Shown: positions 17,775-27,777 of the stretch, piece after piece | Layout: every line of letters starts with the position of its first letter | Position numbering within the stretch: position 1 is the first letter of the stretch | NCBI RefSeq assembly: GCF_050563525.1 | Contig: NZ_JBNXUN010000021.1 | Span: 1 to 64,000 of the forward strand | Direction: 5' to 3' | Origin: Falsiroseomonas sp050563525 | GTDB lineage: Bacteria; Pseudomonadota; Alphaproteobacteria; Acetobacterales; Acetobacteraceae | DNA length: 64,000 bases | Notes under the pieces: generated by a model | Databases searched by the model: none | Told to the model about the DNA's origin: nothing | What the model saw: only the letters and a program-made list of their open reading frames with translations | Translations under genes and position numbers: made by a program

Positions 17775-18296
17775 ATGACCCGCATCGCTCGCTCACTTGC
17801 CCTTGCTGCCAGTATCGCAAGCGTCTCCGCGGCAGGCTTCGCCCTCGCCCAGGGCACCGCGCCACAACCGCAGCCGGCGCAGTCCGGCATGATGGGCCAG
17901 ATGCCCGGCATGCAGCAGCACATGCAGCAGATGCAGCAGCGGATGATGCCTGGCGCGCAGGCACCTGGGGCTGGTGCTGCACAGCCGCCGGCGGCAGCTG
18001 ACCCGCATCAACATGGCGCAGCGGCTCCTGCGACTGGGGCGCAATCCCCCTCGACCGCCGCCTTCATGGCCGCGAACGAGAAGATGCATCGCGACATGGC
18101 CATCACCTATACGGGCGATGCGGATCGCGATTTTGCCGCCTCCATGATCCCCCACCATGAGGGCGCGATCGCTATGGCGCGGGTCGAGCTTGCGCATGGT
18201 CGTGACCCGGAGATGCGCCGTTTGGCCGAAGCCGTGATCCGCGAGCAGGAGCGTGAGATCGCCGAACTCCGCGCCTTCCTTTCACAGCCGCGCTGA
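17775..18296 (+). CDS. DUF305 Met/His-rich periplasmic copper protein
   Basis: A 173-residue secreted protein. After the signal peptide comes a low-complexity Met/Gln-rich segment (MMGQMPGMQQHMQQMQQRMM) and a His-containing linker. The DUF305 domain follows, with MHRDMAITYTGDADRDFAAS, then MIPHHEGAIAMARVELAHG, the family signature. DUF305 proteins such as CopM bind copper (family knowledge). ATG 17775 is chosen because the signal peptide starts there. Its stop is followed two bases later by the next start. Confidence 0.85.
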   Translation: MTRIARSLALAASIASVSAAGFALAQGTAPQPQPAQSGMMGQMPGMQQHMQQMQQRMMPGAQAPGAGAAQPPAAADPHQHGAAAPATGAQSPSTAAFMAANEKMHRDMAITYTGDADRDFAASMIPHHEGAIAMARVELAHGRDPEMRRLAEAVIREQEREIAELRAFLSQPR

Positions 18297-18297
18297 T

Positions 18298-18590
18298 ATG
18301 GTCGACGAGACCAACCTGGGCTCGCCGGCGAAGCATCTCAAGCCAGGCAGTCGGCCAGTTTGGTGGCGCACACGCGCGGGAAGCGCCGTGATCGGCTTCG
18401 CGCTGATCGCGGCCTTCTACGTGCTACGGAATATTCAGGGCACGCGTTCGGAGCGCTTCCCCATCTCATCCTCCTCGCCTGCCCGCTGATGCACCTGTAC
18501 ATGCACCACGGGCACGGCCACGGCGAAGGCGGGCAGAACGCTGGTTCAGATCCTGGCACTGGCCGAACCAAGGATGGGGGGGGCGTCACG
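18298..18590 (+). pseudogene. DUF2933 small membrane protein, frameshifted
   Basis: The first frame from ATG 18298 reads GSAVIGFALIAAFYVL, one membrane helix. After about 18424 the recognisable family sequence continues in another frame: TEYSGHAFGALPHLILLACP then LMHLYMHHGHGHGEGG. DUF2933 proteins are small copper-locus membrane proteins with this His-rich end. One base appears to be missing. The second frame then runs on without a stop into the following membrane protein through a run of eight G at 18556-18563. Either the gene is broken or the assembly has indel errors here. Confidence 0.6.
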
Positions 18591-18808
18591 ATGGTCGCAA
18601 CCCTGATTGGCGTTGGCTACACGACGTTCAGCGATTGGCTGAATGTCGATCTGCGTCAATCCTGGACCTACACCGCCGCCATGCCGCGCCTTCCCCCGTG
18701 GGGAACCGGGCTCGCGCCTTTCCTCCAGTGGCCGCTGTTGCCGCCACTGGCGATGCTGGCAGCGCAGGCCGCCTGCGCGAGCTTTCGAGCGCTGAGGAGT
18801 AGACGGAC

Positions 18809-21178
<2,370 letters not shown>

Positions 21179-21214
21179 CCTAGTCAGAGCGCATTGACGG
21201 TTCTGCGATGCGCC

Positions 21215-21760
21215 TCAAGGCACCCGTCGCTTGGCAACCCCAACAGACAGCGTGGCTGCCGCCAGGTCGAACGTCGCCGCGGAGATGTTCCGCGCCATCA
21301 CCCGCACCGTGTTGTTCGACCACACCGCGGCATCAAGCTAGATGAAGCGCGCCGACGACACCAGTGGCGCCTCTGCCAGGTCTCCCGCCCGTGCTCCGTT
21401 CACCGTGACGTCGAGCAGTGCCGTCGCCCCCGGCGCCGGGCTCGACAGGTCCCGGGAGACCTCCGCCGCGAACTCCCGCCGCCCTGAGCCGAACAGCGCT
21501 CCCGTCAGCAACGGCGTGCCATTCAGTACGGCCGGCGCGGCCTCCGGCAGCCCGTAGAGCCAGAGCGATTGCAGGTCGATCGGCTCGTCGAACCCGGTCA
21601 CGCCCACCTGCGCATAGGCCACGGACGCACCGACGCGGATCGTCTGCCGCCGATTGAAATTGGCATCATCCATCGGCGCGCCGGCATTCCAGCCCTTCGC
21701 CGGTCCGTTCCCCTGCATGGTTGTAATTGAGGCGAGGACATCACCTACGATGCGCTGCAA
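21215..21760 (-). pseudogene. Phage-like protein with internal stop
   Basis: A 182-codon frame interrupted by TAG at 21338-21340. The first part (MDDANFNRRQTIRVGASVAY, VGVTGFDEPIDLQSLWLYGL) and the part after the stop (LDAAVWSNNTVRVMARNISA) read as one protein, so a Glu or Gln codon has probably become TAG. Beta-rich composition and asparagine-rich turns suggest a phage structural protein, but no family is recognised. It is a remnant stranded inside the metal island. Confidence 0.5.
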
Positions 21761-21935
21761 GCTGAACAGGCTCGAACAGCCACTTTACGTGCGGGAGAGG
21801 CCGGGCGACGGGGGGAAGGTGCCGATTCGTTAGCAAGGTGTCGCATTGCGGGCGTTTTGGGTATCGTGCGCTGGCTAATATGGCGCCCCGGCCAAGGCAG
21901 GCCGGGCAGCGCTGAACGACAGGGAGACGTCTTCG

Positions 21936-22919
21936 ATGCCTTCACGCCGGCAAACCCTTGCTCTTGGCCTCGCGGGACTATGCGCGCCCGCCATCCTGTC
22001 CTCTGGCGCGCTGGCGCAGGCCTGGCGCCCGAGCCGGTCGGTGCGGCTGATCGTGCCCTTCGCGCCCGGCGGGTCGAACGACATCGTAGCGCGCATCATC
22101 GCCGAGCCGGTGGGCCAGATCCTAGGCCAGAGCGTGGTGATCGAGAATCGCTCGGGCGCCGGCAGCGTCATCGGCAGCGAGGCGGCGGCACGCTCGCCTG
22201 CGGATGGGTACACGCTGCTGATCAACAGCGCGCATGCCACCGTGCCGGCGATCGTCGCCCGCATGCCCTACAACGCGGTGACGGATTTCGAAGGCGTGGC
22301 GGTGGCCGGCTTCTCGCCGCACACGCTGGTGGTCAATCCAGGTGTCCAGGCGCGGACCGCGGCGGAGCTGGTGGCGCTGCTGCGGGCTAATCCGGGCCGC
22401 TACAACTTCGCCACGGCCGGCATCGGATCGGGCGTGCACCTGGCGGGGCTGGTGCTACTCAGCCGGATGAACATCCAGGCCGAGATGGTGCATTACCGGG
22501 GCGGCGGACCGGGCGTGGCCGCACTGGTCTCAGGCGAGGCGCAGTTCGGAACGCCGACGATGGCGTCCTCGCTCGGGCAGATCCGCGGCAACGGAGTGCG
22601 GGTTCTGGCGGTACTCTCGGAGCAGCGCAGCCCGGCCCTGCCGGACACGCCCTCCGCCACCGAGGCTGGTATTCCGGGCGTGGTGCATGAGGAATTTTTC
22701 CCGATCACGACGCCGAAGAATACGCCGCCGGAGATCGTCGCCGCCCTCGGCGCCGCCTTCCGCCAGGGGATCCAGCAGAGCGCCGCGCGGCTGAACGAGC
22801 TCGCTGGCGTGACGCCGCGCGAGGGCTTCGACACCTCGGCAAAGGTAATGGACCTCGTGCGCGAGGGGGTCGAGAGCTACACGCGCATCCTGCGCGCGGC
22901 AGGCGTGCAGGCGGAATAG
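21936..22919 (+). CDS. Bug/TctC-family periplasmic solute receptor
   Basis: A 327-residue tripartite-tricarboxylate receptor. The signal peptide ends at SGALAQA. Family motifs are all present: RLIVPFAPGGSNDIVARIIA (the carboxylate-binding loop after strand 1), VVIENRSGAGSVIGSEAAAR, and the later FEGVAVAG and HYRGGGPGVAALVSG blocks. It captures a small carboxylate in the periplasm. No TctA or TctB membrane gene is nearby, so it must share a permease or act as a sensor. It is followed by a good terminator. It sits inside the candidate metal island, which suggests either late capture or a separate insertion. Confidence 0.9.
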   Translation: MPSRRQTLALGLAGLCAPAILSSGALAQAWRPSRSVRLIVPFAPGGSNDIVARIIAEPVGQILGQSVVIENRSGAGSVIGSEAAARSPADGYTLLINSAHATVPAIVARMPYNAVTDFEGVAVAGFSPHTLVVNPGVQARTAAELVALLRANPGRYNFATAGIGSGVHLAGLVLLSRMNIQAEMVHYRGGGPGVAALVSGEAQFGTPTMASSLGQIRGNGVRVLAVLSEQRSPALPDTPSATEAGIPGVVHEEFFPITTPKNTPPEIVAALGAAFRQGIQQSAARLNELAGVTPREGFDTSAKVMDLVREGVESYTRILRAAGVQAE

Positions 22920-22935
22920 TAAGGCGAACGCCTGC

Positions 22936-22977
22936 GGCGCGACGGTGGTTCGGCCGCCGCGCCGTGCTGTTTCTTTG
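22936..22977 (+). terminator. Rho-independent terminator after the Bug gene
   Basis: The stem GGCGCGACGG pairs with CCGCCGCGCC around loop TGGTTCGG with one mismatch, and is followed by the T-rich GTGCTGTTTCTTT. It lies 16 bases after the stop codon. Confidence 0.7.
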
Positions 22978-23253
22978 GGGCTCAGTTCCACTGCAGGATT
23001 GTGCCAGAGGCCAGCACATCACCGGCGATGTTCGCGCGGACATTCCCGGGCCTGACGGCAATCTGCGAGAACAGCCGCTCGCGAAGCCGGCTGCGAGCAA
23101 TGGCCTCTTCGATGCCGCGCGAATGGTCGCAGAAGGCGCTTGGCTTTGCTCGCGCTCAGAGCGAAGCGTTGCTCACGCCCGACCGGGTTCTGCCCGGCGG
23201 GGCGCCTGGTGGTAGGGGCCAATCCTCGACGCCCGATGCCGGAGACCACCACC

Positions 23254-24030
23254 ATGACGCTGTCCGACACCCAGTCCCAGATTCTGCTCGAGGCAGCGCA
23301 GCACGAGGCGGGGATCGCGCCGCTCCCGAAGATTCCCGCGGCCGCTCGCAACGCCGTGTTCCGCAGCATGCTGAAGACTGGGCTGCTGGAGGAGCTGACG
23401 GCGCCGGCTGAGCATGTCGGGCGCGGCTGGCGCCGGGACGAGACGGGTGCCTGGATCGCGCTCCAGATCACCGACGGCTTGACAGCCATCGACCTGGAGC
23501 CCCGCCAGGCGGGCCAGCAGGCCGTTGTGGCGCCCGCGGCCGTTGACGTGGCGCAACAGGGCGCCGAGGCACCCGGCAGCGCGGACAGCCCGCCTCAGGC
23601 CCACCGGGCCGCACCCTTGCCCCAGCATGCGAGCCCCAGCCGTGCGACCTTGCGCGACGCTGCCGCGGCAGTGCTTTCGGCCTGGAACGCCTCCCAGCCG
23701 CTCGACGCCGCGCTGGCCTCCCTTCGCGCCATCCTCGTCGGCCGGCCGCCCCGCGCGCCACGAGCAGCCAACACATCCCGCAGCCCGCGCGAGGGCACCA
23801 AGCAGGCGGCGGTGCTGGCGCTGCTGCGCCGGCCGGAAGGCGCGACGGTGGCCCAGGTGGTCGAGGCGACCGGCTGGGCGCCGCACACCGTCCGCGGCTT
23901 CTTCGCCGGCCTCCGGACCCGGCACGGCATCGAGGTGACGGTGCAGGAGCGGGTGCGTCAGGTCGGCCCGAACAAGACCGGCGTTAAGGGTAGCGACAGC
24001 GTCTACCATGTCGCGGCGGTGCCGGCCTGA
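23254..24030 (+). CDS. DUF3489 protein (cassette copy 1)
   Basis: A 258-residue protein of two conserved blocks joined by a variable Ala/Pro-rich linker. The N-terminal block has LPKIPAAARNAVFRSMLKTG followed by a WIALQITDG segment. The C-terminal DUF3489 block reads REGTKQAAVLALLRRPEGAT then VEATGWAPHTVRGFFAGLRT, a winged-helix-like fold that probably binds DNA. ATG 23254 is preferred, with GGAG nine bases upstream; an in-frame ATG at 23236 is possible. It overlaps the recombinase start by one base. It may be the recombinase's accessory or regulator. The function is not established. Confidence 0.8.
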   Translation: MTLSDTQSQILLEAAQHEAGIAPLPKIPAAARNAVFRSMLKTGLLEELTAPAEHVGRGWRRDETGAWIALQITDGLTAIDLEPRQAGQQAVVAPAAVDVAQQGAEAPGSADSPPQAHRAAPLPQHASPSRATLRDAAAAVLSAWNASQPLDAALASLRAILVGRPPRAPRAANTSRSPREGTKQAAVLALLRRPEGATVAQVVEATGWAPHTVRGFFAGLRTRHGIEVTVQERVRQVGPNKTGVKGSDSVYHVAAVPA

Positions 24031-24727
24031 TGCGCGCCACGCAGTACAGCGTCCTGCGCCTGGCGGTCGGCCTCTACCGGGTCTCGACTGCCGAGCAGGG
24101 ACAGAGCGGGCTGGGCCTGGAGGCGCAGCAGGCCAGCGTGCGGACCTTCGTGGCGGTGCAGGGGTGGACGCTGGTGGCGGAGTTTTCCGACATCGCCAGC
24201 GGCAAGAATGACCGCCGGCCGGGCTTCCAGGCGGCGCTGGCGCGGTGTCGGCAGCTGGGGGACGTGCTGGTGGCGGCGCGGCTCGACCGGATCACCAGAT
24301 GGGCGCACACGCTGTCGCAGTTGCTGGAGGACGGCACAGCCATTCGCGCGGCGGACATTCCAGGGGCGATGAGCTGATGCTGCGGATCTACGCGGCGATG
24401 GCGCAGAAGGAGCGGGAACTGATCAGCGAGCGGACCACGGCTGCGCTGGCGGCCGCCAAGGCGCGTGGGGCGGTGTTGGGCGGCGACAGGGGCTACCGGC
24501 CCGCAGCAGGGCCGGACAGCGCCGCAGCGGCCTATGCGCGTCGTGAGGCCGCGATCCGGGCAGCCTATCGGCTGGTGCTCGAGGTGGAGCACCTACGTGC
24601 CCGGGGTGTCGCGGGGCAGGCGGCGTTGGCGCGGGCGCTGAATGAGCGGGGCGTGCCGACGCCCCACGGCACAGGAGCCTGGACGCACACAACCGTCGCG
24701 CGGGTAATGGCAAGAGCTATCGCATGA
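24030..24727 (+). pseudogene. Serine recombinase (cassette copy 1), frameshifted
   Basis: The first 115 codons encode the resolvase catalytic domain: VGLYRVSTAEQGQSGLGLEA with the nucleophilic Ser, and VAARLDRITRWAHTLSQLLE. At about 24365 one base is missing compared with the intact copy (GGGGC-GATGAG versus GGCGCCGACGAG). The frame then stops at 24375-24377. The rest, LMLRIYAAMAQKERELISER and the C-terminal HTH part, continues in another frame to 24727. This copy cannot make a full-length enzyme unless the frameshift is suppressed. Confidence 0.85.
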
Positions 24728-24758
24728 GGCGCGCCAGCATAACGCCAGCACCGGTGTG

Positions 24759-25070
24759 TTATTTTGGCGAGCGCCCGTGCGGCTTGGCACCGCCTAGCCC
24801 ATCCAAAGGATCATCGTCTGACGGCGGAACAGCCGTGATCCTGCCGCCCCGCGCGTGGAACTCCGCAATCAGGCGTGCTGCCTGTTCCTCAGTCGGCTTC
24901 CCGCCTGCCGCCTTGGCACGGGCAACCTGAGCTGCAATGGCCTGCGACTGACGAAAACGCTCCCGAGATGCATCTGCTCGCGCCGAGGCTACTGGCGCAG
25001 CATTCCTCGTCTCGGCGCCTGAGGGCTCATTGCTGCTGTCGCTGCCGGTGGAGTCGCCGTTGGTATCCAT
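24759..25070 (-). CDS. Small conserved-looking hypothetical protein
   Basis: A 103-residue acidic, soluble protein. The N-terminal third is Ser/Asn-rich and disordered-looking. The C-terminal half reads EEQAARLIAEFHARGGRITA then VPPSDDDPLDGLGG, resembling small alphaproteobacterial proteins that end in an AEFxARGG-xxTxxPP motif. No function is known to me. It lies between the broken recombinase and a response regulator and has no clear ribosome-binding site. Confidence 0.5.
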   Translation of the reverse strand: MDTNGDSTGSDSSNEPSGAETRNAAPVASARADASRERFRQSQAIAAQVARAKAAGGKPTEEQAARLIAEFHARGGRITAVPPSDDDPLDGLGGAKPHGRSPK

Positions 25071-25275
25071 TCAGTCCCAGTATCAGCCAGTTGACGTTGC
25101 ATCCACCAGCCGGACTGTCACTTTGCCGTCTTCACGAGTTCTTTCCCGCCGATCAACGACAGGTGCCGACGCCTCGAGTAAGCGGGACCTGGACTCGCAC
25201 GGTCGTGGCGCGGCTCTACCCATGCAGGTGAGGGGCAAGCCCTCGCGTAGCAACAGCGCCCTCTGCCTGAGTGCG

Positions 25276-25704
25276 CTACAAGCACAGGCTAGCTCGCGCC
25301 GATAGTTCCGGCGCTTGCTGCCGCGCGACGTGCAAGATGCGGGTCGGCAGCCCGACTTCGCGCACCGCTGCAACAAGTTCGTGGGGCGTGAACGGCTTGG
25401 CCACGACGCAGTCCCGCGAGCTGAGCGGCTGGCCCACGAGGCATTCCGGGTTGCCTGTTGCATAAACGACCGGCAGTCCCGGAAACCGCCGCCGGCAGGC
25501 ACGGGCGACTGCCACGCCGTCAGGCCCTGGGCCAAGATTGTAGTCGGTGACCAGAAGGTCTGGTTGCCAGCCGCTGTTGTCGTCGAGGATGGCGGTAACC
25601 GCGTCCACGTCGCCGGCGTCCCTGCAGTCAAAGCCGAATTCCTCGAGTAGATCACGGACTAACATCCGGATCAGCTCCTCATCTTCGACAATCAGTACGC
25701 GCAT
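25276..25704 (-). CDS. Single-domain response regulator (CheY-like)
   Basis: A 142-residue stand-alone receiver domain. All key residues are present: the acidic pair in VEDEELIRML, the acceptor Asp in LLVTDYNLGPGPDG, a Thr in VVYATGN, and the Lys in VAKPFTPHELV. There is no output domain. Receivers of this type commonly partner HWE/HisKA_2 kinases, and a large HWE kinase lies on the same strand 2.1 kb away, beyond the integrase. Partnership is inferred. The last 20 residues are probably non-functional tail. Confidence 0.85.
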   Translation of the reverse strand: MRVLIVEDEELIRMLVRDLLEEFGFDCRDAGDVDAVTAILDDNSGWQPDLLVTDYNLGPGPDGVAVARACRRRFPGLPVVYATGNPECLVGQPLSSRDCVVAKPFTPHELVAAVREVGLPTRILHVARQQAPELSARASLCL

Positions 25705-25973
25705 GAAAGCCCCTCACCTTCGTGAAGCCTCCCCCGAGGCGTTCATTCGGTATGCGAGAAGAATGCGCTAAACCTCTGCGAAATTGTTTCACCAAAGCGT
25801 GACAACGCCTGGATATCGCTTCTTAGGCCGGACTGTGTCGTCTAGGCAACAAGTGCCGCGCCAGGGGCCGCTACAGCCGGATAGTTCCGTCCCGGCACCC
25901 CTGGCTATTTCGGAGAGTGGCCCAAAACCTCCGAAAGCCTGTGGCGGGTCTCCCCCTGCGCGGTGGGCAACGG

Positions 25974-26013
25974 GGCGGCCTGGACCACGGATGTACTGGC
26001 CGGGCCGCCTTTT
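25974..26013 (+). terminator. Hairpin with T-run before the excisionase-like gene
   Basis: GGCGGCC (25974-25980) pairs with GGCCGCC (26003-26009) and TTTT follows. It lies about 17 bases before the start codon at 26030, so it may stop upstream transcription or attenuate the excisionase/integrase operon. Confidence 0.35.
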
Positions 26014-26029
26014 CCTAAACCAAGAAGGC

Positions 26030-26527
26030 ATGATGACGCACCCCCTCCCGCGGCCCGAATTGCTGACTGAGGCCGAGGCCGCAAAGCGGCTTGGCGTCTC
26101 GGCGGCGGCCATGCAGCGCGAGCGGAAGCGCCGTCACATCCGGCATGTCATGATCGCCGGCCGACCACGCTACACGGCGGCACACTTGGCCGAGTATCTG
26201 ACCGCTCAGGAGGTTGCGCCTTGCCGCGAAGCCGACACCGACACCCCGGCCAGATCGCCGGCTATTGGCTCAGCCAAAGGCCGAACAGCGGGCAGTGGTG
26301 CCGGACCTGGTTCGACGCTGACACTCGACAGACGCGCCGAGCATCGCTCGGCACTGACGAGGTTGCAGCCGCAGAAATCGCGCTTGCCGAGTGGATCACC
26401 AAGAACGTCGCCACGGTCCGCGCCGAGCCTTGCGACATCACCCTCGCCCGCGTGTTCGTCCGCTACCGAGATCGGCACGGCAAGCACCTCGTCGGCGCCG
26501 GATCGCAGCGGATCAGCCTCGCCATGA
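26030..26527 (+). CDS. Excisionase-like HTH protein
   Basis: A 165-residue protein. The N-terminal 60 residues are a MerR/AlpA-type winged helix: LLTEAEAAKRLGVSAAAMQR, with a basic recognition region RERKRRHIRHV and GRPRYTAAHLAEYL. The tail is Ser/Thr/Gly-rich and ends with LTLDRRAEHRSALTRL and a basic run. AGAAGG lies upstream of ATG 26030. The last about 300 bases overlap the integrase gene in a different frame; similar overlapping pairs occur in related genomes as far as I recall. It probably directs excision or regulates the integrase. Confidence 0.7.
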   Translation: MMTHPLPRPELLTEAEAAKRLGVSAAAMQRERKRRHIRHVMIAGRPRYTAAHLAEYLTAQEVAPCREADTDTPARSPAIGSAKGRTAGSGAGPGSTLTLDRRAEHRSALTRLQPQKSRLPSGSPRTSPRSAPSLATSPSPACSSATEIGTASTSSAPDRSGSASP

Positions 26528-27351
26528 TGCTGCGCCACCTGCCGGAGGGGATCAGCGTTGGAGAATTGACCCTGGACGCGCAGAACGTCGCGGTGCGCGC
26601 CATGCCGGCGGCAGGCTACGGCAACGGTACGATCAAGCGGGCGCTGGGGGCTGCGAAGGCGGCGGTGAATTGGGCCTGGAACAACGGCGAGTTGGAGCGG
26701 CCGGTGCCGTTCCTGAAGGTTCCGGAGGGCGCAGGGCGGGAGCGCGTGCTGTCCGTGGCGGAGTTGGTCCGCCTTTGGTCGGAGGACATGCCGGACCACG
26801 TGCGGGTGTTCCTCGCGCTGCTGATCGGGACGGCGGCACGGCCGGAGGCGGCGCTACAGCTTAACCGGTTCCAATGCAACCTTGATCGCGGGACCATCAA
26901 CCTGAACCCGCCGGGCCGCGTCCAGACCAAGAAGCGGCGCCCTGTACTGCCCATGGCTGCGTGGCTGCGAAGCTGGATCGAGGCGGCAGACCGGCCGCTG
27001 GTCGCCTATCGCGGCAAGCCGGTGCAGAAGATCGCCGGAGCCTTCCAAACCCTCCGGGATGCGGCCGGCTTTGGGCCAGACGTGACCGCTTACACGGTGC
27101 GGCATACCGTCGCGCCCGAGCTTATGGCGCGCGGCGTGCCGGAGTTGGAAAGTGCCTTCATCATGGGGCATCGGGGGCTTAACAGCAGAACCACGGGGAG
27201 ATACCTGCATGTAGCACCCGAACGGCTCGCCAGCGCCCACAAGGCCCTGGATGCCCTCGCAAATGACATCGCCCGGGCGGCAACCCTGGCGATGGTATCA
27301 GATCCATTGCGTGTCAGTGACTCAGCGGGAGGACGGCAATCCAATCGCTAA
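26221..27351 (+). CDS. Tyrosine recombinase (site-specific integrase)
   Basis: A 376-residue phage-type integrase. The N-terminal SAM-like domain spans residues 60-160. In the catalytic domain, GTAARPEAALQLNR holds the first Arg (atypical but in place), YTVRHTVAPEL is the HxxR-type box, MGHRGLNSRTTGRYLHV holds the His/Trp-position His and the Tyr nucleophile. The start is TTG 26221. It lies within the excisionase-like gene, and the 48-bp direct repeat begins 12 bases after its stop. It is the likely agent that inserted the 20-kb metal island. Confidence 0.85.
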   Translation: MPRSRHRHPGQIAGYWLSQRPNSGQWCRTWFDADTRQTRRASLGTDEVAAAEIALAEWITKNVATVRAEPCDITLARVFVRYRDRHGKHLVGAGSQRISLAMMLRHLPEGISVGELTLDAQNVAVRAMPAAGYGNGTIKRALGAAKAAVNWAWNNGELERPVPFLKVPEGAGRERVLSVAELVRLWSEDMPDHVRVFLALLIGTAARPEAALQLNRFQCNLDRGTINLNPPGRVQTKKRRPVLPMAAWLRSWIEAADRPLVAYRGKPVQKIAGAFQTLRDAAGFGPDVTAYTVRHTVAPELMARGVPELESAFIMGHRGLNSRTTGRYLHVAPERLASAHKALDALANDIARAATLAMVSDPLRVSDSAGGRQSNR

Positions 27352-27363
27352 GTCTTTGAAAAC

Positions 27364-27411
27364 TGGAGCAGCGGTGGGAACCGGGATCCAACCTTCTCTG
27401 GACGTCGTGAG
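27364..27411 (+). repeat. 48-bp direct repeat, right copy (candidate att site)
   Basis: Same orientation as 7254-7301, exactly 20110 bases apart, with about 42 of 48 bases shared. It starts 12 bases after the integrase stop. Confidence 0.5.
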
Positions 27412-27777
27412 GCAAACCTATGTTTTTGCGACGTTGCAGGCCCCGGTTGGCGCAACCAGAAACGTCCACGCGGCATAGGCCAGGATAACGCCCATCGCCG
27501 CGTCTCTACCGCCCACCAGGTCCCAGCCCCGATATCCGTGCCAACGCTTCATGGTCAAATACCCAGGGCGGGAGCTGAGTGCGCTTCAAAAACTTGCCCC
27601 GATCTGCCCGTTGGGCGCGAGGGAACCGGCGTTCCTGCCGGGATGACAAGAATGACGCTGCAATCCAGATCGCCATCTCAATGTTACCAGTGGATAAAGC
27701 AGGTTAGGATGCGCCGGCGGCATCCAGCGGGCTGGAGTGCGCTGACGACGGCGCCTGGACCGAAACTCGGCGCTCGT
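27412..27777. other. Non-coding stretch between island end and HWE kinase
   Basis: About 365 bases. No gene, RNA or convincing terminator is seen. The HWE kinase gene converges on it from the right. Confidence 0.5.

Larger units (their letters stand above)
23129..24727 (+). repeat. DUF3489/serine-recombinase cassette, copy 1
   Basis: About 1.6 kb homologous to 47349-48946 in the same orientation, covering two genes and about 125 bases upstream of them. Homology begins abruptly at GCAGAAGGCGCTTGGCTTTG and ends at the recombinase stop. The non-coding leader is as conserved as the genes (for example CGGCGGGGCGCCTGGTGGTAG). This copy is the decayed one, since its recombinase is frameshifted. Confidence 0.75.
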
